Assembly (NCBI GenBank): GCA_023443625.1
Contig: JAEZTQ010000011.1
Coordinates: 134,865 to 198,864, forward strand
DNA length: 64,000 nucleotides
DNA from: Bacillota bacterium
GTDB taxonomy: Bacteria; Bacillota_A; Clostridia; Lachnospirales; Lachnospiraceae
Direction: 5' to 3'
The notes under the pieces are model-generated. The model made no database searches. It saw nothing but the letters and a program-made list of their open reading frames with translations, and was not told where the DNA came from. Below, piece by piece: positions 7,078 to 15,634 of the stretch; positions within the stretch are counted from its first letter, which is position 1; each line of letters opens with the position of its first letter. The translations under genes were made by a program, and so were the position numbers.

Positions 7078-8022
7078 AAAGCAGAACGTCTAAAGGACAA
7101 AAGTCTTAATATTAAAACTGTCAAACGGGATACTGAGCATTGGAACAAGTATTACAAAGAGCATTCTATCATATATGTGCCGATTTCGAGGCTGACCACC
7201 AAGATGCTGAATGATTTCTTTAATTCTACCATTACCAAATTTAATCTCTCTAACAGAGAATACAACAACATGAAAAGCATAATGATTGCACTAATGCGGA
7301 TTGCTATCGATGAAGAGATTATTGTGGAAAATCCAATGAACGGAATCTATATCAAGTCAAAGTTCCGGGCAGTCAGAAAGAAAAGTGACGGTTCTAAGTT
7401 ATATCTGAATGATGAGTTTGATACTTTAGATACCCATCTTGAGAATGAAAGCACAATTGAAGCATTATGTATTCGATTAATGTTTCAACTAGGTGTTCGC
7501 ATTGGAGAGGGTGTTGCACTTAAATTCTCTGATATTGAGTATGGAAAGATAGCTATTCAGAGGATGGAAGAAAAGGTGCTTGTCTATGACGGAGAGAATT
7601 TTAAAAGTGACGGAGTCCAGATAGTGGAACATCTGAAAAAGGAAAACGACTCAGAATATCGTTATATTTCTCTTACTGATGTAGCAAATGAAGTCATAGG
7701 AAAAGCAAAAGAGCTTAATCCTAATGGCGAATTTATCTTTGAAAGAAATGGTGAGCGATTAACTGCAAGAGCGGTAACTTATTGGCTTAGTAAGTATTGC
7801 AGAGATGCAGGAATTACATACAAGAGTCCTCATTGCACAAGAAGGACTACTGCAAGTCGCTTAAGTACGAAAGGAATGCCTCTTGATAAGATTCGGGATA
7901 TGCTAGGACAAGTTGATGAGAAGACAACCCTTAGCTACATTTACAATCCCAATACAGAACAAGAGAACCTTATTATCATGAATGAAGCTCTGAAAAATAG
8001 TGATAGACAACACACAAAATAG
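7078..8022 (+). pseudogene. Tyrosine recombinase (integrase), 5'-truncated, catalytic domain intact
   Basis: The catalytic domain is complete: Arg in LGVRIGEGVALKF, His-x-x-Arg in SPHCTRRTTASRL, an LGQ box, and Tyr in KTTLSYIYNP near the C-terminus. Upstream, codons from 7078 (ERLKDKSLNIKTVKRDTEHW) read as the SAM-like core-binding domain, but the frame is stopped at 7075 and has no ATG with a ribosome site. The first possible start, GTG 7177, would cut through that domain (281 residues). I conclude that the 5' end was replaced by the module at 6486-7046. The gene points at the tRNA-Gly locus, which is the likely attachment site. Confidence 0.65.
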
Positions 8023-8027
8023 GATTG

Positions 8028-8043
8028 CACATACGTGCACATA
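8028..8043. repeat. GTGCACATA repeat pair after integrase
   Basis: TGCACATACGTGCACATA lies six bases after the integrase stop, matching the repeats at 391-417 and 3570-3592. It is a possible recombinase or excisionase binding site near the attachment end. Confidence 0.4.
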
Positions 8044-8050
8044 TCAGCGC

Positions 8051-8083
8051 AACAAAAAATCCCTTGAAATTGAAGGGATTTCG
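8051..8083 (-). terminator. Terminator after tRNA-end unit 1
   Basis: AAATCCCTT and AAGGGATTT pair. On the minus strand the stem is followed by TTTTTTG, a typical intrinsic terminator. Confidence 0.6.
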
Positions 8084-8084
8084 T

Positions 8085-8235
8085 AAGCACGAGACGGGAT
8101 TCGAACCCGCGACGTCCTCGCAGTGTCTTTGCTTCGTAAAGTACACTCCGCAAAGCCACAGGAAGAACAAGAAACTCGGCGTGTGAGCCTCGATTCTTGT
8201 TCTTCCAAGTCTCAGTTTGTGAGAGTACGAATCTG
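8085..8235 (-). repeat. 151-bp unit 1: tRNA-Gly 3' end plus conserved hairpin
   Basis: On the minus strand this unit ends with the T-arm and acceptor 3' strand of the tRNA-Gly gene (with CTCGTGC instead of CTCGCGC). The matching 5' acceptor, D-arm and anticodon arm are not recognisable. It includes a 13-bp perfect stem, GGAAGAACAAGAA (8161-8173) with its complement (8194-8206). Unit 2 (8292-8442) is nearly identical and the same length. I could not fold either unit as a normal tRNA. Confidence 0.65.
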
Positions 8236-8247
8236 ATCTAGTATTTG

Positions 8248-8291
8248 AATATGAAAAAAGACCCTTCTATCGAAGAGTCCTTTTTCATATT
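8248..8291 (-). terminator. Terminator after tRNA-end unit 2
   Basis: AATATGAAAAA (8248-8258) pairs with TTTTTCATATT (8281-8291), with an inner stem of CTTC and GAAG. It ends transcription of the minus-strand unit at 8292-8442. Confidence 0.6.
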
Positions 8292-8442
8292 AAGCGCGAG
8301 ACGGGATTCGAACCCGCGACGTCCTCGCAGTGTCTTTGCTTCGTAAAGTACACTCCGCAAAGCCACAGGAAGAACAAGAAACTCGGCGTGTGAGCCTCGC
8401 TTCTTGTTCTTCCAAATCTCATTCTTTGAGAGTACGAATCTG
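8292..8442 (-). repeat. 151-bp unit 2: tRNA-Gly 3' end plus conserved hairpin
   Basis: It is a tandem copy of 8085-8235. Its acceptor strand matches the real tRNA exactly (CTCGCGC on the minus strand). The 13-bp stem lies at 8368-8380 and 8401-8413. Each unit has its own, different terminator downstream, so the units look like successive tRNA 3' ends captured by integration events. Confidence 0.65.
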
Positions 8443-8453
8443 GTTTCGGACAG

Positions 8454-8497
8454 AATAAAAAGAAAGTCCATCCTGTCGGATGAACCTTCTTTTTATT
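8454..8497 (-). terminator. tRNA-Gly terminator
   Basis: AATAAAAAGAA (8454-8464) pairs with TTCTTTTTATT (8487-8497), with a GC-containing inner stem TCCATCC and GGATGAA. It lies directly after the tRNA 3' end on the minus strand. Confidence 0.65.
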
Positions 8498-8498
8498 A

Positions 8499-8570
8499 AG
8501 CGCGAGACGGGATTCGAACCCGCGACCCTCGCCTTGGCAAGGCGATACTCCACCACTGAGCCACTCGCGC
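8499..8570 (-). tRNA. tRNA-Gly (anticodon GCC)
   Basis: All four arms can be drawn on the minus strand: acceptor GCGCGAG with CTCGCGC, D-stem GCTC/GAGT, anticodon stem TCGCC/GGCGA with loop TTGCCAA, and T-arm GCGGG-TTCGAAT-CCCGT. The length is 72 nt with U as discriminator and no encoded CCA. Anticodon GCC reads GGC and GGU glycine codons. It is the apparent attachment site for the elements at 1-8.4 kb. Confidence 0.95.
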
Positions 8571-8699
8571 ATATTATGTTCTGTGCTGTTGGTGTTTTTC
8601 CTAAGCACATGTCATAATATACTATAGATTTAATTGTTTGTCAAGGTTATAAAGGGAAAAATTTTTAATTTTCCTTATTATTTATATTTTATATATAAT

Positions 8700-9464
8700 T
8701 CATCCAATTGTTATAGTGCGGACATACTCATTATTTTGAAAATGTTTACTTTTTATGGTGTCAAGGCGATTTAAGGTAATGTCTACCCATAATTCCTCTG
8801 CAGCAACTAGCAGGTTAGCTAACATAATGCCCATATCCACCATTTTGCCAAAATCTAGTGCCCGGGCAATCATGACATTTTTCTTGGTAAATACATGAAT
8901 ACGATTTTTGTATACCACAAAGCGCCAAGGCTGACTATTAAAACTAGAGGGGGCAAGGCGAGCTGCTTCTAGAACCTTCTTGATGTCTTCGTTAACCTCC
9001 TCCTTATACACCACAACTACATTTTCTGGTAAGCGATTTGCCTCAGAGCCTTCACGATATAAGGGGAGAGTAGTTTTACCGAAAGCTAGCGCTGCAACAT
9101 ATCTATATTTCATTGTTGATTTTAGCCCAAATCCAGGGTTAGTTAACATAAAGCATGTACCCAGGCCTTTTGATACCATATAGAGATTTAATTGCTGCAT
9201 CAAGAAGCCGGCATTAAGTAGATAGTCCTCCTTTTCCTCAGAGGAGATACATATATAATAAGGTGCTTTAATATGAAAGGGGCCACGAAAACCTTGCTTT
9301 GTCTCAATATTGCTTACTAACTTAAATTCAACAGCGATACCCTCAATTAACATTGGTAGATTGTTAGCATATTCAAGAATATCGGAAAGAATATCCCATT
9401 CCAGTTTTTCCTTCTGATAATGTCGTATAGATTTTCTCGAAAAAATAGCATCAAATGTGTTCAT
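8700..9464 (-). CDS. Nitroreductase family protein
   Basis: This is a protein of about 254 residues of the FMN-dependent nitroreductase fold. It starts MNTFDAIFSRKSIRHYQKEK, where SRKSIRHY is the FMN-phosphate binding start of the family. The middle SEANRLPENVVVVYKEE and the later AARLAPSSFNSQPWRFVVY segment (about residue 175) give the family's LAPSSxNxQPWRF motif. The typical second FMN motif is placed C-terminally, as in the larger TM-nitroreductase subgroup. I use the ATG at 9464, seven bases after the stop of the upstream AraC gene, so the two form an operon. The substrate is unknown. Confidence 0.75.
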   Translation of the reverse strand: MNTFDAIFSRKSIRHYQKEKLEWDILSDILEYANNLPMLIEGIAVEFKLVSNIETKQGFRGPFHIKAPYYICISSEEKEDYLLNAGFLMQQLNLYMVSKGLGTCFMLTNPGFGLKSTMKYRYVAALAFGKTTLPLYREGSEANRLPENVVVVYKEEVNEDIKKVLEAARLAPSSFNSQPWRFVVYKNRIHVFTKKNVMIARALDFGKMVDMGIMLANLLVAAEELWVDITLNRLDTIKSKHFQNNEYVRTITIG

Positions 9465-9471
9465 TTTACAG

Positions 9472-10353
9472 TCAACCTTCTTCCTTGCTCCCAGCTTCAC
9501 TTATTTCATGGATTTTTTTCTTATAATATAAGGGTGAGACACCATAATATTTTTTAAATAATTTACTGAAATGATATACATCATCATATCCGACCTGATT
9601 AGCAATACTCTTTATGCTGCCACAATTTGAATTTAATAATATATCCTTTGCTTTATCAAGACGAATTTTAATAAGATAATTTATCGGTGATTCTCCAGTT
9701 TCTTCTTTAAATATTTTTGAAATATAAACGGGGCTCAGATATATATTATGTGCAATTTGTTCTAAAGATATCTTGTGTTCATAATTTTCATTTAAATAAT
9801 TTATGATACGGTTAACTGCATAACTTTTATTATAGGATTCAAAATTATAACCCTTCTGATCTGTCTTTTCGACATCGGATATTTCACGCATGACTAATAA
9901 GAGCATTTGCATCAAATGTGTTTTAAACATGAAATATCTGCCTATCTGATTACTTTCTCTCTCTGCAATCATAGCGTAGCAGTGTTTTGATACTTCCTGC
10001 TTTAGTTCCGAGGACATATGTATTACATAGCCTCCATCTTTTAATTCGATTGAATTTGGAGGCATATTTTTAAAATGAAAATCTGTAAAGCCAGAGATAA
10101 ACTCTATAGTAGGTTCTTTTGGGTTAGTTACGATATGGGTATGTTTGACACCGGGATTGCATATTACAAGGTCTCCTGCTTCCACATCAAATTCTTTACC
10201 CTCGATTATGTATCGCCCTTTTCCGGATAATACATATGCCAGTTCGGTGAAGTCATGATCATGATAAGCGCCCTCGGCCAACATTTTCACCTTTGAAACA
10301 TAGAATACAGTAGGGTTAAAATCATTATAAGTTATATCATATTCTAAGGGCAT
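9472..10353 (-). CDS. AraC-family transcriptional regulator with cupin sensor domain
   Basis: This is a protein of about 293 residues. Residues 20-110 form a cupin-like ligand-binding beta barrel (YHDHDFTELAYVLSGKGRYI, then EAGDLVICNPGVKHTH). Residues about 190-285 carry the double helix-turn-helix of AraC/XylS proteins (ISLEQIAHNIYLSPVYISKI and SIKSIANQVGYDDVYHFSKL, then FKKYYGVSPLYYKK). The ATG at 10353 is preferred because GGAGG lies just before it; four extra codons upstream overlap that site. It is co-transcribed with the nitroreductase and may also control the divergent ABC exporter genes. The latter is inference from position. Confidence 0.85.
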   Translation of the reverse strand: MPLEYDITYNDFNPTVFYVSKVKMLAEGAYHDHDFTELAYVLSGKGRYIIEGKEFDVEAGDLVICNPGVKHTHIVTNPKEPTIEFISGFTDFHFKNMPPNSIELKDGGYVIHMSSELKQEVSKHCYAMIAERESNQIGRYFMFKTHLMQMLLLVMREISDVEKTDQKGYNFESYNKSYAVNRIINYLNENYEHKISLEQIAHNIYLSPVYISKIFKEETGESPINYLIKIRLDKAKDILLNSNCGSIKSIANQVGYDDVYHFSKLFKKYYGVSPLYYKKKIHEISEAGSKEEG

Positions 10354-10783
10354 TTTATCCTCCATTCATAAGTCGTGGTAACACGTAAGCGCTGGAGCAA
10401 GTATATTGCGAAACCACTCCCAAGACGTTTTACTTTAGATTGTCCGTTCACAGCCAATATTATATCATTAGAATTAGAAATAGGTAAATACTAATTTGTA
10501 AAATTTACAAGATTATGATTGAAATTGTTATTACAGAAGATTATATTATTATAATCGGTTGAATTACATTATTTAATAATATTATAATGAAATATTAATT
10601 AAAAATTTGAATAGAAAATTAACATATTAGACTAAAAATAGTAACAATTCGAAATTATTATCATTGTAAAAATCTTATATATAATATAACATGATAAAAG
10701 TAATAATCTACATTCTTTTAATTTTTAGATAAGCTATAATCAATAGGAAATTCATTTTTCTTATACCAATGAGGAGGATTTTT
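10354..10783. other. Divergent intergenic region between AraC and ABC exporter genes
   Basis: This is a 430-base AT-rich stretch without a coding frame. Near the AraC gene (10372-10440) it has a GC-richer patch with GTGGT and ACCAC arms about 40 bases apart. The rest is very AT-rich and presumably holds promoters for both directions. I see no clear operator. Confidence 0.4.
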
Positions 10784-12562
10784 ATGACAGCAATGCAGTG
10801 GTTTTTTACATTCATGAAAAAATATCGGCTCAATCTTATTTTGGGGTTATTTCTGGTAACAATTACAAGTACAATTGCAATTATTAACCCCTATGTCTCA
10901 GGTATTGTTGTAGATGAAATTATCAAAGGTGGAAATCGCGAATTATTACCACTGATGATGGGGATTATTATTGGGGCTACGATACTGCGCTCCGTAATTA
11001 AGTATTGTTTTTTAATTCTCTTTGAAAAATCATCACAGGGGATCCTCTTTGCAATGAGGGATTTTGTATATAGAAGAATGCTGGAGCAGGATTTTACTTT
11101 CTATAATAAGAATCGTACTGGTGATCTGATGTCAAGGCAAACAGGTGATATGGATGCTGTGAGACATTTTGTTGCCTTTACTATATATAATATTTATGAA
11201 AATGTGCTTCTTTTTGTTATAGCACTGATTATGATTTTTGTTGTGGATTGGCGCTTGGCATTAATTATGATAGCTGTTCTTCCTATAACAGCCAAGGTAG
11301 CAGTGAAACAATTAAAAGCTGTAAAACCCGTATTTCATAATATAAGGCAACATTTCTCCAGTCTTAACACAGCAGTTCAAGAGAATATAAGTGGTAACCG
11401 TGTGGTAAAAGCCTTTACCAAAGAAGATTATGAGATAGAGAAATTCACAAAGGAAAATGATGGATATCGGGAAGCAGAATTAAAGGCCACAAGAATTTGG
11501 AAAAAATATGTTCCGGTATTTGAGTTTATGGGTAATATATTAACGGTAATATTATTCTTAATTGGTGGTATCATGGTGGTTCAAGGACATATGTCCATGG
11601 GTAAGATAGTAACTGTCAATGGATATCTTTGGATGCTTAATATGCCTCTGCGAATGGCCGGTTGGTTAGCCAATGACTATCAAAGATTTGTAACCTCCAT
11701 AGAGAAGATATACACTACAGTAACAGCAGAACCTGGTATCAGAGAGCCGGAGAAGGCCATTGAAAAGAAACGTTTTAAAGGTGATATTGTATTTAGAAAT
11801 GTAAGCTATCGTGCGGAGGATGAAGTTGTATTAAAAGATATTAATTTTCATGTAAAGCCAGGGCAGACCATAGGTATAATTGGAGCTACAGGGGCTGGTA
11901 AATCCACCTTAATGAATTTGCTTTGTCGTTTTTATGATGTGACCTCAGGAGAAATTGAAATTGATAATATAAACCTTAAGGAGATGGATCTTTACTCCCT
12001 TAGAGATAATATTGGTATGGCAATGCAGGATGTCTTTCTTTTTTCAGATACCATAGAAGGGAATATTTCTTATTCACGTCCTGATTGTAGCTATGATAAG
12101 GTGGTGGAAGCAGCTAAGATTGCCAATGCCCATGACTTTATCATGCAGATGCCGGAAGGCTATGACACCATTGTAGGAGAGCGAGGAGTGGGACTTTCAG
12201 GTGGACAAAAACAGAGAATCTCTTTAGCGAGAGCCTTACTTAAGGATCCTTCCATCATCATTTTGGATGATACAACCTCAGCTGTTGATATGGAGACTGA
12301 GACACAGATTCAGACGGCATTAGGTTCGATCCATGCGAAGCATACGGTGTTTATTATCGCCCATCGTATCTCATCTATTAAAGATGCAGATCAAATTCTG
12401 GTATTGGATGATGGTAGAATCATCGAATCAGGTAATCATGATGAGCTTCTTAATAAGAAGGGTTACTACTATACGGTTTTCCACCATCAATACGGTGATT
12501 TTGACTCACTAAGCAAGGGGATATCTTCTTCCAGCAAAGTGAATTTGGAAGGAGGTAGATAA
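10784..12562 (+). CDS. ABC exporter half-transporter with degenerate ATP site (heterodimer partner A)
   Basis: This is a protein of about 592 residues with six N-terminal membrane helices (to about residue 310) and a C-terminal ATPase domain. Walker A is GATGAGKST (about residue 367), the signature is canonical LSGGQKQR, and Walker B reads SIIILDDTTSAVD, with Asp where the catalytic Glu normally stands. That substitution is known from the non-catalytic site of heterodimeric multidrug exporters (BmrCD, LmrCD, TM287/288). The ATG at 10784 follows GAGGAGG. The partner gene starts one base after its stop, so the two are translated together. The likely role is export of drugs or lipophilic compounds across the membrane. 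Confidence 0.88.
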   Translation: MTAMQWFFTFMKKYRLNLILGLFLVTITSTIAIINPYVSGIVVDEIIKGGNRELLPLMMGIIIGATILRSVIKYCFLILFEKSSQGILFAMRDFVYRRMLEQDFTFYNKNRTGDLMSRQTGDMDAVRHFVAFTIYNIYENVLLFVIALIMIFVVDWRLALIMIAVLPITAKVAVKQLKAVKPVFHNIRQHFSSLNTAVQENISGNRVVKAFTKEDYEIEKFTKENDGYREAELKATRIWKKYVPVFEFMGNILTVILFLIGGIMVVQGHMSMGKIVTVNGYLWMLNMPLRMAGWLANDYQRFVTSIEKIYTTVTAEPGIREPEKAIEKKRFKGDIVFRNVSYRAEDEVVLKDINFHVKPGQTIGIIGATGAGKSTLMNLLCRFYDVTSGEIEIDNINLKEMDLYSLRDNIGMAMQDVFLFSDTIEGNISYSRPDCSYDKVVEAAKIANAHDFIMQMPEGYDTIVGERGVGLSGGQKQRISLARALLKDPSIIILDDTTSAVDMETETQIQTALGSIHAKHTVFIIAHRISSIKDADQILVLDDGRIIESGNHDELLNKKGYYYTVFHHQYGDFDSLSKGISSSSKVNLEGGR

Positions 12563-12563
12563 G

Positions 12564-14354
12564 ATGGCTAGAAATAAATATGATGTGGATGAAACCCTAC
12601 AAACGGAATTTAATTTTGCACATTTAAAAAGATTAGGTAAATACATAAAGCCATACTGGAAACAGATGCTCATAACCATAATGATAACATCCCTTTCAGC
12701 GATCCTTGGAATGCTTACTCCTATCTTCTTTATGAAGATTATGGACGATTATATTCCCAATAAGAATATAAAAGGCATTGTAATCCTTAGTATATTACAG
12801 CTTATAATATTCTTTATCGTCTCCCTTGTTCTCTCTCTTAAGATAAGTTTAACAGCAAGACTGGGACAAAACATGATACATAAAATCAGAAGTGATATTT
12901 TTGTACATTTACAAGAGCTGCCTTTTTCCTATTATGATGATAAGCCTCATGGTAAGATCCAAGTACGAGTAGTAAATTATGTTAATAGTCTTAGTGATTT
13001 ATTATCCAATGGTATTGTAAATACCATAACCGATTTATTCAGTTTATTCTTCACCCTTGGGTTTATGTTCTATGTAAATGTAAGATTGACCCTCATATGT
13101 TTAATAGGGCTACCTCTTTTAATGATAATAATCTTCCTGATTAAGACTAAGCAAAGAGTAGCCTGGCAATTAAGTAGCAATAAATCCTCAAATCTAAATG
13201 CCTATATTGCAGAAAGTATCAATGGGATTCGTGTTACTCAAAGCTTTACTAGAGAGCGAGAAAATATTAGAATTTTTAATTCCCTAAGTGATGAATACAG
13301 AAAGTCTTGGATGAAGGCTGTTAAGCTGAACTTTTTGCTATGGCCTGCTATTGATAATATTTCTACCTGGACCGGTGTGGCTTTATATGTCCTTGGAATC
13401 TCCTGGTTAGATCAAGGAATGAAGGGAATTACAGTGGGTGTTCTAATTGCAATGATGGGCTATATCGGAAGATTTTGGGCTCCGGTTAATACCTTAGCCA
13501 GCTTTTATAATTCTTTATTAAATGCTGTATCTTATCTGGAACGTATTTTTGAGACCATTGATGAGCCTGTGCTAGTTCAAGATAGTAAAGACGCTGTAGA
13601 GATGCCTCCCATTCAGGGAGAAGTTATATTTAAAGACGTTTCCTTTGGCTATGAGGATGATATCATGATACTTAAGGGGATTAATTTTCAAGCAAAGGCA
13701 GGAGATACTGTTGCCATTGTTGGCCCTACGGGTGCAGGTAAGACTACAATTATTAATCTAATCAGCAGATTTTATAATTTAAATTCTGGAGAGATTACCA
13801 TTGATGGAATTGATATTAATACTGTTACGATTAAATCTCTTCGTAAACAAATGGGTGTTATGCTCCAGGATAGCTTCATCTTCTCAGGTACTATAATGGA
13901 TAATATTCGTTACGGCAATATGGAAGCCACAGATGAGCAGGTAATGGAGGCAGCTAAGACCGTTCATGCCCACGATTTCATTATGGAGATGGAGAATGGC
14001 TATGATACCCAGGTCAATGAAAGAGGCACTAGATTATCCGTAGGTCAAAGACAACTAATTAGCTTTGCCAGAGCATTGCTTGCCGATCCAAAAATCCTAA
14101 TCCTTGATGAAGCTACCTCAAGCATTGACACAGAGACCGAGATTATATTACAGGAGGGCTTAAGTAGACTCCTTGCTAACCGAACCTCCTTCATCATAGC
14201 CCATCGCCTATCCACCATTCAAAATTCAACCTTTATAATGTATGTGGATGAAGGTATAGTCAAAGAAATGGGTAATCATCAAGAACTTCTAAAACTGAAG
14301 GGAAGTTATTATGAGCTTTATATGTCACAATATAGATTCCTAGAGAGAGAATAA
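12564..14354 (+). CDS. ABC exporter half-transporter with catalytic Glu (heterodimer partner B)
   Basis: This is a 596-residue protein with the same half-transporter layout. Walker A is GPTGAGKTT (about residue 387). Walker B ILILDEATSSID keeps the catalytic Glu. The signature is altered to LSVGQRQL (about residue 489) instead of LSGGQ. Combined with partner A, one composite ATP site is fully canonical (A signature with B Walker motifs) and the other is degenerate (B signature with A Walker B). This fits an asymmetric heterodimer. It has a long N-terminal cytosolic extension (about 25 residues) before the first helix. Specificity cannot be read from the sequence. Confidence 0.88.
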   Translation: MARNKYDVDETLQTEFNFAHLKRLGKYIKPYWKQMLITIMITSLSAILGMLTPIFFMKIMDDYIPNKNIKGIVILSILQLIIFFIVSLVLSLKISLTARLGQNMIHKIRSDIFVHLQELPFSYYDDKPHGKIQVRVVNYVNSLSDLLSNGIVNTITDLFSLFFTLGFMFYVNVRLTLICLIGLPLLMIIIFLIKTKQRVAWQLSSNKSSNLNAYIAESINGIRVTQSFTRERENIRIFNSLSDEYRKSWMKAVKLNFLLWPAIDNISTWTGVALYVLGISWLDQGMKGITVGVLIAMMGYIGRFWAPVNTLASFYNSLLNAVSYLERIFETIDEPVLVQDSKDAVEMPPIQGEVIFKDVSFGYEDDIMILKGINFQAKAGDTVAIVGPTGAGKTTIINLISRFYNLNSGEITIDGIDINTVTIKSLRKQMGVMLQDSFIFSGTIMDNIRYGNMEATDEQVMEAAKTVHAHDFIMEMENGYDTQVNERGTRLSVGQRQLISFARALLADPKILILDEATSSIDTETEIILQEGLSRLLANRTSFIIAHRLSTIQNSTFIMYVDEGIVKEMGNHQELLKLKGSYYELYMSQYRFLERE

Positions 14355-14407
14355 AGATATAGCAATAGCATTTCCTGGTATACCTTGCTGATTATAGGGG
14401 GATGGGA

Positions 14408-14435
14408 TACAATAATAAGTAAATAGATTATTGTA
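14408..14435 (+). promoter_or_regulatory. Inverted repeat in front of mutY
   Basis: TACAATAAT and ATTATTGTA form a 9-bp inverted repeat with a 10-base spacer, directly before the AAGGAG ribosome site of mutY. It could be an operator or a weak hairpin controlling translation. Confidence 0.35.
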
Positions 14436-14452
14436 TAATAAGGAGTTAGAGA

Positions 14453-15514
14453 ATGGCTTTTGACTATAAAGAAATTGTCCCCTACCTTTTACATTGGTTT
14501 GAATATAATGCTCGCATTTTACCTTGGAGGGAAAAACCAATCCCTTATTATGTTTGGATTTCTGAAATAATGCTCCAGCAGACTAGAGTAGAGGCAGTAA
14601 AAGGATATTTTGATCGGTTTATTACTGCTCTTCCAGACATAGAAACCCTAGCGACAGTAGAGGAAGAGAAATTATTAAAGCTATGGCAAGGTCTTGGATA
14701 TTATAATAGAGTGAGAAATTTGCAAAAGGCCGCACAGCAGATAATGACGGAATATGAGGGTAAAGTACCTGCTGACTATGATATATTAACAAAGCTACCG
14801 GGAATAGGAACCTATACCGCTGGAGCCATTGCCTCAATTGCTTATCAAATACCAGTACCAGCCATAGATGGCAATGTGCTTCGTGTTACAAAAAGAATTG
14901 CAGGAAGCTTTGATGACATCACAAAAGATAAGACGAAGAAAGAACTATGGAGTGATTTGTCAAGGATTATGCCAGAGAATCGACCTGGGGATTTTAATCA
15001 ATCTCTCATGGAGTTAGGCGCCATGATTTGTCTGCCTAGTGGCAGGCCTCTTTGCCAACAATGTCCTGTAATGCATCTGTGTAAAGCTTTTCATGAAGAG
15101 ACAGTACTACAAATTCCTGTTAAACCAGCGAAAAAAGAGCGAAGGAAGGAAAATCATACAATTCTTTTCATGGAATATCAGGACCGGTATGCCATCAGAA
15201 AGAGAGAGAAGAGTGGATTACTGGCAGGATTATGGGAACTTCCCAACCTGGAAGGGAGAATTACCAAGAAGGATCTAGAGCAGCAACTAAGGGAGGGTGG
15301 AATGAAATCTTTTCATATCAGTTCCTTAGGTGAGGCAAAACATATATTTACTCATGTGGAATGGCATATGATAGGATACCATATAAAAATTAATGACGAG
15401 AAGTTAAATATAGCAGATAGTATCAAGGGTGTTTGGGTAAAAAAGAAGGATATTAATGAACTATACAGTATACCCAGTGCCTTTGCCCCTTATATGAAAG
15501 TGCTGGAAGAGTAG
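14453..15514 (+). CDS. mutY: A/G-specific adenine glycosylase MutY
   Basis: This is a 353-residue DNA repair enzyme that removes adenine mispaired with 8-oxoguanine. The N-terminal part shows the catalytic Glu region QQTRVEAVKGYFDRF, the helix-hairpin-helix LPGIGTYTAGAIASIA, and the catalytic Asp in VPAIDGNVLRVTKR. An iron-sulfur ligand set follows as C-x7-C-x2-C-x5-C (residues about 190-207); the first spacing is one longer than the usual x6. The C-terminal 120 residues form the NUDIX-like 8-oxoG recognition domain (LAGLWELPNLEG). AAGGAG precedes the ATG. It is probably its own transcription unit after the ABC genes. Confidence 0.93.
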   Translation: MAFDYKEIVPYLLHWFEYNARILPWREKPIPYYVWISEIMLQQTRVEAVKGYFDRFITALPDIETLATVEEEKLLKLWQGLGYYNRVRNLQKAAQQIMTEYEGKVPADYDILTKLPGIGTYTAGAIASIAYQIPVPAIDGNVLRVTKRIAGSFDDITKDKTKKELWSDLSRIMPENRPGDFNQSLMELGAMICLPSGRPLCQQCPVMHLCKAFHEETVLQIPVKPAKKERRKENHTILFMEYQDRYAIRKREKSGLLAGLWELPNLEGRITKKDLEQQLREGGMKSFHISSLGEAKHIFTHVEWHMIGYHIKINDEKLNIADSIKGVWVKKKDINELYSIPSAFAPYMKVLEE

Positions 15515-15634
15515 TAGGATATAGAAGAGATATTTTTCTGTTGTAATATGGCCTATTTATGGTATTATTATAAGGTAAAAGATTTATGCTGGATCGCTTA
15601 TATAATAGGAAAGCTTTACAGCAAAGGAGGTTCT

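Noticed and set aside
7941..8610. Several overlapping minus-strand ORFs across the tRNA region (peptides such as GRRGFESRL and VAGSNPVSRL)
   Set aside because: These are translations of tRNA T-arm sequence and its duplicated copies, a well-known source of false proteins.
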